A stretch of 64,000 bases of DNA from Streptomyces sp. NBC_00620 (GTDB lineage: Bacteria; Actinomycetota; Actinomycetes; Streptomycetales; Streptomycetaceae). Within the stretch, counting starts at the first letter, position 1. Each line of letters opens with the position of its first letter. The notes under the pieces were generated by a model. It saw only the letters and a program-made list of their open reading frames with translations, was not told where the DNA came from and did no database searches. Of the stretch, positions 56,217-63,069 are shown piece by piece. The position numbers and the translations under genes are program-made. The stretch covers positions 3,658,001-3,722,000 of the forward strand of contig NZ_JAPENY010000001.1 in NCBI RefSeq assembly GCF_026341825.1. The letters run 5' to 3'.

Positions 56217-56570
56217 ATGACCGAGAACTCCGCCCTCGATCCCGAGGACCGCAAGATCGTCACCCTGGCTCGTTCGGCTCGGGCCCGTAACGGTGTGCCC
56301 GAGGGGGCGGCTGTGCGGGACGAGACGGGGCGTACGTATGTCGCCGGGACCGTGGATCTGCCCTCGTTGCGGCTGAGTGCGCTGCGGACGGCTGTGGCGA
56401 TGGCTGTGGCTTCGGGGGCTAAGTCGTTGGAGGCGGCGGCGGTGGTGACGGAGGCGGAGGTCGCCGCTGCGGAGGATCTTGCGGCTGTGCGGGATCTCGG
56501 CGGGGCCGGGACGCCGGTGCTGGTCGCCGGGCCCGACGGGGCTCTGCGGGTGAGGGTTGTGGCGGGCTGA
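56217..56570 (+). CDS. Cytidine-deaminase-like protein lacking all zinc ligands
   Basis: The 117 residues fit the small tetrameric cytidine deaminase fold in order and length: LDPEDRKIVTLARSARARNGVPEGAAVRDETGRTYVAGTVDLPSLRLSALRTAVAMAVASGAKSLEAAAVV. The C/H-A-E motif position is SAL (54-56), the PCxxC segment is absent, and the whole protein contains no Cys and no His. It cannot bind the catalytic zinc. Its position in the phoH-ybeY-corC-cdd-era line is that of true cdd. It is therefore probably a relic or a repurposed binding protein, not an active deaminase. The GC-rich 3' module follows the stop. Confidence 0.78.
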   Translation: MTENSALDPEDRKIVTLARSARARNGVPEGAAVRDETGRTYVAGTVDLPSLRLSALRTAVAMAVASGAKSLEAAAVVTEAEVAAAEDLAAVRDLGGAGTPVLVAGPDGALRVRVVAG

Positions 56571-56705
56571 GTTTTTCGCCCCCTCCGCCCCTTCCCGTCC
56601 CGTTTCTGGGGGCTCCGCCCCCAGACCTCCGTTTCGCGCTGACGCGCTCGTCCTCAAACGCCGGACGGGCTGAAATCAGCCCCTCCGGCTAGGGGCGAAA
56701 AAGAG
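56571..56705. repeat. GC-rich 3'-end module behind the cdd-like gene
   Basis: TTTTTCGCCCCCTCCGCCCC starts five bases behind the stop. The GGGGGC-TCC-GCCCCC hairpin, CGCTGACGCGCTCGTCCTCAA and a final CAGCCCCTCC/AGGGGCG hairpin with A's follow. The rest of the gap to 56767 holds a TTACC-CGG-GGTAA palindrome (56708-56720). Confidence 0.82.
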
Positions 56706-56767
56706 ACTTACCCGGGGTAACCTTCAGCCACTTTTGCTGACCCCTGGAGGAATCCGTCGGCAATCGC

Positions 56768-56798
56768 TTGCGTTGGCGAGCCGCTCGCGCATCAATGG
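56768..56798 (+). promoter_or_regulatory. Promoter candidate P1 of the secreted-protein cluster
   Basis: TTGCGT (56768-56773) and ATCAAT (56791-56796) are 17 bases apart. The 13-mer CGCGCATCAATGG (56786-56798) recurs with one change upstream of the WxL-like gene at the same distance from a TTG hexamer. About 190 bases of leader separate it from the start. Confidence 0.5.
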
Positions 56799-56987
56799 AA
56801 CCGTCAGTTCCGACGGACCGTCAGAAACACCGCCGCGTGGCGTCCCGCACCACGTACGTGGGCGGTCCGCGTACACAACACTCCGCACCCTCACCGGCGT
56901 ACCGGTGACGCGTCCGTGTGCCCGGCGCAAGGCGGCGCCGTCCCTCCATCCCCACATGGCAATTCCCGTACAAGGGAAGGGAATCCG

Positions 56988-57464
56988 ATGAGAAGCAAGC
57001 GACTCGGGAGTGTCGCGGCGTTAGCCGCAGGCACCCTCGCGGTGACCGGGCTGGCGTTCGCGCCGACCGCCGCGGCCGTCACCCCACTGACGGCCACCAT
57101 CACAGCGACCTGCAGCATCGTCGGCGACGGTGAGGCCACCCTCACGGCCACGCAGACCGGCACGGCCGCGACCATCACCGTCACCTCCACCGAGATCACG
57201 ACCCCGCTCGCCCTGGACCAGGACACGGTCAGCGCCACGCTGACCCTGGTGAAGGCGAGCGGCGGCACCAGCGTCTTCAGCGGTACGAAGAACCCCGCCA
57301 TCCCGGCGGGCGGCGGGGTCTCGGTCGGCCCCCTGGACGGCACTGTCGCCCCCGGTGACAGCCTGGAGGCCTACGGCGGCTCCCTGCAGTTGGTGGTCTT
57401 CGGGATCCCCATCACCTGCAACGCGAACGCGCCGCAGTCCCCGGGTCCGTTCGTGTTCGAGTAG
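56988..57464 (+). CDS. Small secreted protein with TTA codon
   Basis: ATG 56988 has GGGAAGGGA upstream. The 158 residues begin with a signal peptide (MRSKRLGSVAALAAGTLAVTGLAFAPTAAA, cleavage near residue 30). The mature ~128 residues are rich in Thr, Ala, Val and Gly, pattern as a beta sandwich, and carry two Cys (in ATCSIVG and PITCNAN) that could form a disulfide. Codon 12 is TTA (57021-57023) inside the signal peptide, so secretion of this protein may depend on bldA and sporulation-phase growth. No known family. It is the first of three secreted genes. Confidence 0.82.
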   Translation: MRSKRLGSVAALAAGTLAVTGLAFAPTAAAVTPLTATITATCSIVGDGEATLTATQTGTAATITVTSTEITTPLALDQDTVSATLTLVKASGGTSVFSGTKNPAIPAGGGVSVGPLDGTVAPGDSLEAYGGSLQLVVFGIPITCNANAPQSPGPFVFE

Positions 57465-57480
57465 GCCCCAGTACGCGCAG

Positions 57481-57511
57481 ACCGGTGCCGCCCGCGCGCA
57501 GCGGCACCGGT
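57481..57511 (+). terminator. Terminator behind the small secreted protein
   Basis: A perfect 11-bp stem, ACCGGTGCCGC with GCGGCACCGGT, has a nine-base loop 17 bases behind the stop. There is only a weak T-run. Confidence 0.65.
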
Positions 57512-57573
57512 CCTCGCGTTGACGCGTGTCCAACTGGCCTTCTGCCGCGCACTGTTGGCGGTATCTACGAAAT

Positions 57574-57588
57574 CTGATGGTCCATCAG
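57574..57588. promoter_or_regulatory. Perfect 7-1-7 palindrome ahead of the WxL-like gene
   Basis: CTGATGG-T-CCATCAG ends 19 bases upstream of the -35 candidate of P2, where an activator would bind. Confidence 0.6.
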
Positions 57589-57607
57589 TTGCTGTGGCCG
57601 GATTCCA

Positions 57608-57638
57608 TTGACTTTTCACACTACCCGCACATCAATGG
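57608..57638 (+). promoter_or_regulatory. Promoter candidate P2 of the WxL-like gene
   Basis: TTGACT (57608-57613) and ATCAAT (57631-57636) are 17 bases apart. CGCACATCAATGG (57626-57638) matches P1 at 12 of 13 positions. It lies about 50 bases ahead of the gene start. Confidence 0.5.
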
Positions 57639-57693
57639 CCCCCTGTCGGCGCAGAAGAGCCGCTGCGCCCGCATCCCTCAGGAGGGGGCAACC

Positions 57694-59019
57694 ATGTCAA
57701 TCATGGGTTCGACAGCTCGAAGACGCCGCTGGGCGGCGCTCCTCGGGGTGACCGCTCTCGCGGTCACAGCCACAGGCGCGCTGGCCGGTCCGGCCGGGGC
57801 GGCCACGAACGTGGACTTCCCCACGCACTGCATCCCGCCGGAGATCGCGGGGATCCCGCCGATCGACGGCACCACCACCGCGGTCATCACGGTGGACAAC
57901 GCCAGTCCCACGGTCGGCGACACCGTCACGGTGACGTACGAGGTGGTCAAGCCCGCCGCGAACAACCCCACGGCCATCAGCCTGCCGGCCGACATCATGA
58001 CGCCGTCCGGCAAGGTCACGCTGGGCGGCGCCCAGACCGGGAGCGTCACCGTCGCGGGACCGAAGAAGAACGACCCGGTGGCGGGCAACGCCCCCTTCCC
58101 GGGGTTCACCATGACCGGCACCTTCACGGTCACCAGTCCGGGCGCCATCACGCTCTCGCCCGGCGACTACAACATCCACACCAGCTACATCCTGGAGCTG
58201 GACACCCCCTGCACGGTCACCAACGCGCCCGCGCCGGTCTCCGAGACGATCACCGCTGCGGACACACCCCAGCCCAACACCCGTGCCATCCAGCTGGGTT
58301 CGGCCTCAGGGAACCCCGGTGACAGCGTGACCGTCACCGGCAGCAACTTCACCCCGGGCGCGACCGTCACGCTCGCCGGACGGTCCGGTGCCAGTCAGAC
58401 CGCGGACACCGCAACCGTGACCGCGACCGCGGCGGGCGCCATCACCGGCGCGCTGACCGTCAACGACAAGACGACGACCGGTGTCGTGGCGTACGAGGGA
58501 AGCAGCTGGAGCAGCGACCTGGGCGCGGGCCCGGCCACGTACACCGTCATCGACAACACACCGGTCCCGCCGAACAGTCAGAAGCTCAACACCACAGTGA
58601 CCGCAGGGTCGTTGTCGATGACCCAGGACGGCGACACCGTCGACCTCTCGGCCGTCGAGTTCGGCAAGGGCGGGCCGTCGACGGGCGCCCTGAACACGGT
58701 GACCGTCCAGGACTTCCGCGGCGGACCCGCGGGCTGGTCCCTGGTCGGCAAGGTCACCGACTTCACCGCGCCCGGCGCCAAGATCGACGCCGGACAACTG
58801 AGCTGGACCCCGGCATGCGCCACCAAGGCCGGGAGCCCGAGCACCTGCCAGGCCGGTTCGCCCGGCACGGTGGGCAGTTCGGGAGCGACACTGGCGTCCG
58901 CCCCCAACGGCACGGTCACCGGTGGTGAGTTCACCGCTGACGCCCAACTGTCGCTGAACGTACCGGCGTTCACCCCGCCGGGTTCGTACTCAGGCGTTCT
59001 CACGCTGACGCTCAGCTGA
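57694..59019 (+). CDS. Secreted WxL-domain-like surface protein
   Basis: ATG 57694 has GGAGGGGG upstream. The 441 residues have a signal peptide (to about residue 33, Arg-rich start and LAGPAGAA). A first beta-rich domain (about 34-195) carries Cys in FPTHCIPPE and TPCTV. A TIG/IPT-like segment follows, SGNPGDSVTVTGSNFTPGATVTL (about 208-230). The C-terminal domain (about 300-441) shows the two WxL marks: GWSLVGKVTDFTAPG with W-S-L (about 348) and a terminal YSGVLTLTLS (432-441) like the YxxxLTxxL of WxL proteins. WxL proteins attach non-covalently to peptidoglycan in Firmicutes. The next gene encodes a DUF916-type partner. Confidence 0.75.
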   Translation: MSIMGSTARRRRWAALLGVTALAVTATGALAGPAGAATNVDFPTHCIPPEIAGIPPIDGTTTAVITVDNASPTVGDTVTVTYEVVKPAANNPTAISLPADIMTPSGKVTLGGAQTGSVTVAGPKKNDPVAGNAPFPGFTMTGTFTVTSPGAITLSPGDYNIHTSYILELDTPCTVTNAPAPVSETITAADTPQPNTRAIQLGSASGNPGDSVTVTGSNFTPGATVTLAGRSGASQTADTATVTATAAGAITGALTVNDKTTTGVVAYEGSSWSSDLGAGPATYTVIDNTPVPPNSQKLNTTVTAGSLSMTQDGDTVDLSAVEFGKGGPSTGALNTVTVQDFRGGPAGWSLVGKVTDFTAPGAKIDAGQLSWTPACATKAGSPSTCQAGSPGTVGSSGATLASAPNGTVTGGEFTADAQLSLNVPAFTPPGSYSGVLTLTLS

Positions 59020-59088
59020 TCCGTCCATCCGCACCTCGTGGCCGGGCGCGCACCCGCCCGTCCACCTCGTCCGTGGGGGTCCGCACCC

Positions 59089-60168
59089 ATGCGCAAGCTG
59101 TACGTTCTCCTCCTGTGTCTGTTCCTGGCCTCACAGGCCGCACCCTCTTACGCCGCCGACAACGGCAGCTGGTCCGTCTTCCCCGTCTCGACGAAACTCG
59201 CCGCGCGGCCGTACTTCTACCTCTCCGCCGACCCCGGCACGACCCTCGAGGACAAGGTCACGGTCGCCAACAAGACCGGCGAGCCGCTGACCTTCCGGCT
59301 GTACGCGGCCGACGCGTACAACACCGTGCGCGACGGCGGGTTCGCCGTGCGCACGCTCAAGGAGAAGCAGCGGGGGGTCGGGGCGTGGGCGCGTCCCGCG
59401 CGCTCCCGGGTGACGGTTCCCGCGCACGGCTCGGTCACCGTCCCGTTCACGCTCCGGGTGCCGGAGAAGGCCGAACCCGGGGACCACCCAGGGGCGTTGG
59501 TCGCGCTCGACGAGCGGATCGACGCGGGCGACGGGGCCCTCGCGATGGGGGTTCAGCGGGCGGTCGCGGCCCGGATCTACCTGCGGGTCGGCGGCCCGAC
59601 GATGCCCGCCATCTCCGTCGAGAAGGTCCGCATCACCCACCACCAGCCCCTCGTACCCGGTCTGGGCGACAGCACCGCCACCATCTCGTACACCCTGCGC
59701 AACACGGGCAACGTGACGCTGAACCCGAAGGTCCAGCTGAAGGCCGAGGGGCTCTTCGGCCGTACGCTGCTCTCGCGGGGACTGACCAAGATCCCCTCGG
59801 AGCTGCTGCCCGGGCAGCGGGTCCGGCTGAGCGAGCCGTGGCGGGGAGCGCCCCAGCTGGACTGGGGCGAGGTCACGCTCACGGCTTCGGCCCATGACAC
59901 CCGTGAGTCGGCGAGCGCCTCGTTCTTCGCGCTGCCCTGGCTGGTGGCGGCGGTGCTGGGGGCCGCGCTCCTCGGGGCCCTGGTGGTGATCAGAGCGCGG
60001 CGCGGCGGCAGCTGGCCGTGGACGTCCGGAGAACGTCAACGCCGTACATGGCCATGGGTGTTCAGAGCGCGTCGGGGCCGCGCTCGCCGGTCCGTACCCG
60101 CACCACCGTCTCCACCGGAACCGCCCACACCTTCCCGTCGCCGATCTTCCCCGTCTGCGCGGCCCTGA
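59089..60168 (+). CDS. DUF916 (WxL-interacting)-like membrane-anchored protein
   Basis: ATG 59089 (MRKLYVLLLCLFLASQAAPSYA) starts a signal peptide. Residues about 25-160, NGSWSVFPVSTKLAARPYFYLSADPGTTLEDKVTVANKTGEPLTFRLYAADAYNT, resemble the DUF916 peptidoglycan-binding domain of WxL-interacting proteins. A second beta-rich domain (about 175-275) corresponds in place to DUF3324. One membrane helix (about 285-308) is followed by a short basic cytoplasmic tail. It lies 69 bases behind the WxL-like gene on one transcript. The final 107 bases are antisense to glnK, so the tail after residue ~325 may be partly non-conserved. Confidence 0.78.
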   Translation: MRKLYVLLLCLFLASQAAPSYAADNGSWSVFPVSTKLAARPYFYLSADPGTTLEDKVTVANKTGEPLTFRLYAADAYNTVRDGGFAVRTLKEKQRGVGAWARPARSRVTVPAHGSVTVPFTLRVPEKAEPGDHPGALVALDERIDAGDGALAMGVQRAVAARIYLRVGGPTMPAISVEKVRITHHQPLVPGLGDSTATISYTLRNTGNVTLNPKVQLKAEGLFGRTLLSRGLTKIPSELLPGQRVRLSEPWRGAPQLDWGEVTLTASAHDTRESASASFFALPWLVAAVLGAALLGALVVIRARRGGSWPWTSGERQRRTWPWVFRARRGRARRSVPAPPSPPEPPTPSRRRSSPSARP

Positions 60169-60400
60169 CGATCGCGTCGATGACCGCGTCCGAGTCGGCG
60201 TCGTCGACGACGACCTCGATACGGACCTTGGGGACGAGGTCGACCTGGTACTCGGCGCCGCGGTACACCTCGGTGTGGCCGCGCTGGCGCCCGTACCCGC
60301 TGGCCTCAGTGACGGTCAGACCGTGCACGCCGAGTTCCTGGAGGGCGGTCTTGACCTCGTCGAGCCGGTACGGCTTGACGATCGCGGTGATGAGCTTCAT
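60062..60400 (-). CDS. glnK: PII nitrogen-regulatory protein
   Basis: The 112-residue PII protein starts MKLITAIVKPYRLDEVKTALQELGVHGLT. The T-loop GYGRQRGHTEVYRGAEYQVDLVPK carries Tyr51, modified by adenylylation in actinobacteria, and TGKIGDGKVWAVPVE is the C-terminal signature. GlnK senses 2-oxoglutarate and ATP/ADP and plugs AmtB. The ATG overlaps the amtB stop as ATGA. The usual third gene, glnD, does not follow; a plus-strand secreted gene overlaps the 3' end. Confidence 0.96.
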   Translation of the reverse strand: MKLITAIVKPYRLDEVKTALQELGVHGLTVTEASGYGRQRGHTEVYRGAEYQVDLVPKVRIEVVVDDADSDAVIDAIVRAAQTGKIGDGKVWAVPVETVVRVRTGERGPDAL

Positions 60401-61716
60401 GCCTGGGCCTTGACCTTCTGGGCGGAGGGGACGGAGGACGAGACCGGGGCGCCGTGCCCCAGGACCCCGTGATCGTAGGCGGTCTCGGCGTGCACTGTAA
60501 GGTCCAGGCCGGTCTGCTCCTGCTCCTCGTCCGCGCGCAGGCCGATGACCCGGTCGATCAGCTTCCCGATGCCGTACGTGACGGCGAAGGCGTACGCCCC
60601 GACGGCCACGACGGCGACCAGCTGCCTGCCGAGCTGCCCGAGCCCACCGCCGTAGAGGAGGCCCTCGGCGCCGCCCGTCATCGACTCCGTCGCGAAGACG
60701 CCGATGAGGACCGTGCCGATGACGCCGCCGACCAGGTGGACGCCGACGACGTCCAGCGAGTCGTCGTAGTTGAGCTTGAACTTCCAGCTCACGGCGTACG
60801 AGCAGACGAGACCGGCGGCAAGACCGACGACCAGCGCGCCAAGGAGGGAGACCGAGCCGCAGGACGGGGTGATGGCGACCAGGCCCGCGACCGCGCCGGA
60901 CGCCGCGCCCAGCGTGGTGGGGTGGCCGTCGCGCCGCTGCTCCACGAAGAGCCAGCCGAGCAGGCCCGTGCAGCCGGCGGTGAGGGTGTTGAGGAAGGCG
61001 GCGGCGGCCAGGCCGTTGGCGCCGAGGGCCGAGCCCGCGTTGAAGCCGAACCAGCCGAACCAGAGGAGACCGGCGCCCAGCATCACCATCGGCAGGTTGT
61101 GCGGACGCATCGCGTCCTTCTTGAAGCCGAGGCGCGGGCCCAGGACCAGGCAGAGGGCCAGACCGGAGGCGCCCGAGGTGACCTCGACCGGCAGGCCGCC
61201 CGCGAAGTCGAGCGCGCCCAGGCTGTCGAGGATCCAGCCACCGGGACCCCACACCCAGTGGGCGACGGGAACGTATACGAGCAGCGCCCACAGCGGTACG
61301 AAGACCAGCCACGCGCCGAACTTCGCGCGGTCCGCGATCGCGCCGCTGATCAGTGCCGCCGTGATGATCGCGAAGGTCAGCTGGAAGGTCGCGAAGAGGA
61401 TCGTGGGGACCGTGCCCTGCACGCTGTCCGGGCCGATGCCCGCCATGCCCGCGTGCTTCAGTCCGCCGATCAGCCCGCCGAAGGCGTCGTCGCCGAACGC
61501 GAGCGAGTAGCCGGCGGCCAGCCACACCACGGTGACCAGCGCGATCGACACGAAACTCATCATCAGCATGTTGAGGACACTCTTCGTGCGGACCATGCCG
61601 CCGTAGAACAGGGCCAGGCCCGGGGTCATCAGCAGCACGAGTGCCGTGGCGGCGAGCAGCCAGGCGGTGTCGCCGGTGTCGATGTGGGGGACAGCCAGGG
61701 GCGCGGCCAGGATCAC
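60397..61716 (-). CDS. amtB: Ammonium transporter
   Basis: GTG 61716 has GGAG six bases upstream and gives 439 residues. The signature features are DTAWLLAATALVLLMTPGLALFYGGMVRTKSVLNM and the pore twin His in VPVAHWVWGPGG (first) and VGVHLVGGVIG (second). The FGWFGFNAGSAL segment completes the filter. There are eleven helices in all. The C-terminal tail is long (about 40 residues, EEQEQTGLDLTVHAETAYDHG). It is coupled to glnK. Upstream are GAAAC repeats at 11-base spacing that resemble GlnR sites. Confidence 0.95.
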   Translation of the reverse strand: MILAAPLAVPHIDTGDTAWLLAATALVLLMTPGLALFYGGMVRTKSVLNMLMMSFVSIALVTVVWLAAGYSLAFGDDAFGGLIGGLKHAGMAGIGPDSVQGTVPTILFATFQLTFAIITAALISGAIADRAKFGAWLVFVPLWALLVYVPVAHWVWGPGGWILDSLGALDFAGGLPVEVTSGASGLALCLVLGPRLGFKKDAMRPHNLPMVMLGAGLLWFGWFGFNAGSALGANGLAAAAFLNTLTAGCTGLLGWLFVEQRRDGHPTTLGAASGAVAGLVAITPSCGSVSLLGALVVGLAAGLVCSYAVSWKFKLNYDDSLDVVGVHLVGGVIGTVLIGVFATESMTGGAEGLLYGGGLGQLGRQLVAVVAVGAYAFAVTYGIGKLIDRVIGLRADEEQEQTGLDLTVHAETAYDHGVLGHGAPVSSSVPSAQKVKAQA

Positions 61717-61785
61717 GGTGTCTCCAACGGGGTGGGGGCGTCGTCCGAGGGTCACGGGCCCGCGTTTCCGGTTGTGCACACGCGC

Positions 61786-61819
61786 GTTTCGGGCGTGTTT
61801 CGTGTTGCGTGGGGGTTTC
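61786..61819 (-). promoter_or_regulatory. GlnR-box-like repeats ahead of amtB
   Basis: On the minus strand GAAAC (61819-61815) and GCAAC (61808-61804) start 11 bases apart, as do GAAAC (61801-61797) and GAAAC (61790-61786). The GnnAC-n6-GAAAC layout fits the GlnR a-site/b-site pattern. It lies 70-105 bases upstream of the start. Confidence 0.55.
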
Positions 61820-61914
61820 CGGAACCTCACGGTGGTGACCGTTCCGTGGCCGAGACCGCCGCCGCTTTCGTCCGCCGTGCGGCAGGGCTCCGATGATCAG
61901 GGACAATGGGCGCC

Positions 61915-62865
61915 ATGAGCGTTCGTACCGAGTCATCCGAGCCGTCCGAGGCCAACCACCGCGCCGGCTTCGCCTGCTTCGTGGGCCGCCCCAACGCGGG
62001 CAAGTCCACCCTCACGAATGCTCTGGTCGGCCAGAAGGTGGCGATCACCGCGAACCAGCCGCAGACCACGCGGCACACGGTGCGGGGGATCGTGCACCGG
62101 GCCGACGCGCAGCTGATCCTGGTGGACACCCCCGGGCTCCACAAGCCGCGCACGCTGCTCGGGGAGCGGCTGAACGACATCGTGCGGACCACCTGGGCCG
62201 AGGTCGACGTCATCGGCTTCTGCCTGCCCGCGAACGAGAAGCTCGGTCCCGGTGACCGGTTCATCGCGAAGGAACTGGCGTCCATCAAGAAGACGCCGAA
62301 GATCGCGATCGTCACGAAGACCGACCTCGTCGACGGCAAGACGCTTGCCGAGCAGCTCATCGCCATCGATCAGCTCGGCACCGAGCTCGGGTTCGAGTGG
62401 GCGGAGATCGTGCCGGTGTCGGCGGTCGCGGACGAGCAGGTGGATCTGCTCGCCGACCTGATCGTGCCGCTCCTTCCGGAGGGGCCCGCGCTGTACCCGG
62501 AGGGTGACCTCACCGACGAGCCCGAGCAGGTCATGGTCGCGGAGCTGATCCGTGAAGCCGCGCTCGAGGGTGTGCGGGACGAGCTGCCGCACTCCATCGC
62601 CGTCGTCGTCGAGGAGATGCTTCCCCGCGAGGACCGGCCCGCCGACAAGCCGCTCCTCGACATCCACGCCTTCGTCTACATCGAGCGGCCCAGCCAGAAG
62701 GGCATCATCATCGGGCCCAAGGGCAAGCGGCTGAAGGAGGTCGGCATCAAGTCCCGGAAGCAGATTGAAGCGCTGCTGGGTACGCCGGTGTTCCTCGACC
62801 TCCATGTGAAGGTCGCCAAGGACTGGCAGCGGGATCCTCGGCAGTTGCGGAAGCTGGGGTTCTGA
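61915..62865 (+). CDS. era: GTPase Era
   Basis: The 316-residue Ras-like GTPase with a C-terminal KH domain helps mature 16S rRNA. G1 is GRPNAGKST (about 24-32), G2 TTRHT, G3 DTPG and G4 TKTD. The KH region contains IIIGPKGKRLKEVGIKSRKQIEALLG. ATG 61915 (MSVRTESSEP) was chosen; ATG 61906 is an alternative. It ends the phoH-ybeY-corC-cdd-era line and is followed directly by the GC-rich 3' module. Confidence 0.96.
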   Translation: MSVRTESSEPSEANHRAGFACFVGRPNAGKSTLTNALVGQKVAITANQPQTTRHTVRGIVHRADAQLILVDTPGLHKPRTLLGERLNDIVRTTWAEVDVIGFCLPANEKLGPGDRFIAKELASIKKTPKIAIVTKTDLVDGKTLAEQLIAIDQLGTELGFEWAEIVPVSAVADEQVDLLADLIVPLLPEGPALYPEGDLTDEPEQVMVAELIREAALEGVRDELPHSIAVVVEEMLPREDRPADKPLLDIHAFVYIERPSQKGIIIGPKGKRLKEVGIKSRKQIEALLGTPVFLDLHVKVAKDWQRDPRQLRKLGF

Positions 62866-63068
62866 GGGGCTTTTTTCGCCCCCTCCGCCCCTACCCATTC
62901 CCGTCACTTGGGGGCTCCGCCCCCAAACCCCCGCTCCTCAAACGCCGGAGGGGCTAAAAATCTTTAGCCCCTCCGGCGTTTGAGGACGAGGCCGTTCAGG
63001 CCGAAAGCGGGGGTCTGGGGGCGGAGCCCCCAGGAACGGGACGGGAAGGGGCGGAGGGGGCGAAAAAA
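62866..63068. repeat. Two head-to-head GC-rich modules with a 24-bp perfect hairpin
   Basis: Bases 62935-62958 are the exact complement of 62963-62986 across the four-base loop AATC. Outside lie mirror copies of the module, GGGGC-TTTTTT-CGCCCC next to the era stop and GGGGCGAAAAAA next to the stop of the converging HTH gene, each with its GGGGGC-TCC-GCCCCC hairpin. It acts as terminator for both genes. Confidence 0.88.
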
Positions 63069-63069
63069 C

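Noticed and set aside
60401..61936. Upstream open extension of glnK through amtB
   Set aside because: It is an out-of-frame reading of amtB; true PII starts at the MKLITAIVKP methionine (60400) and has the normal 112 residues.
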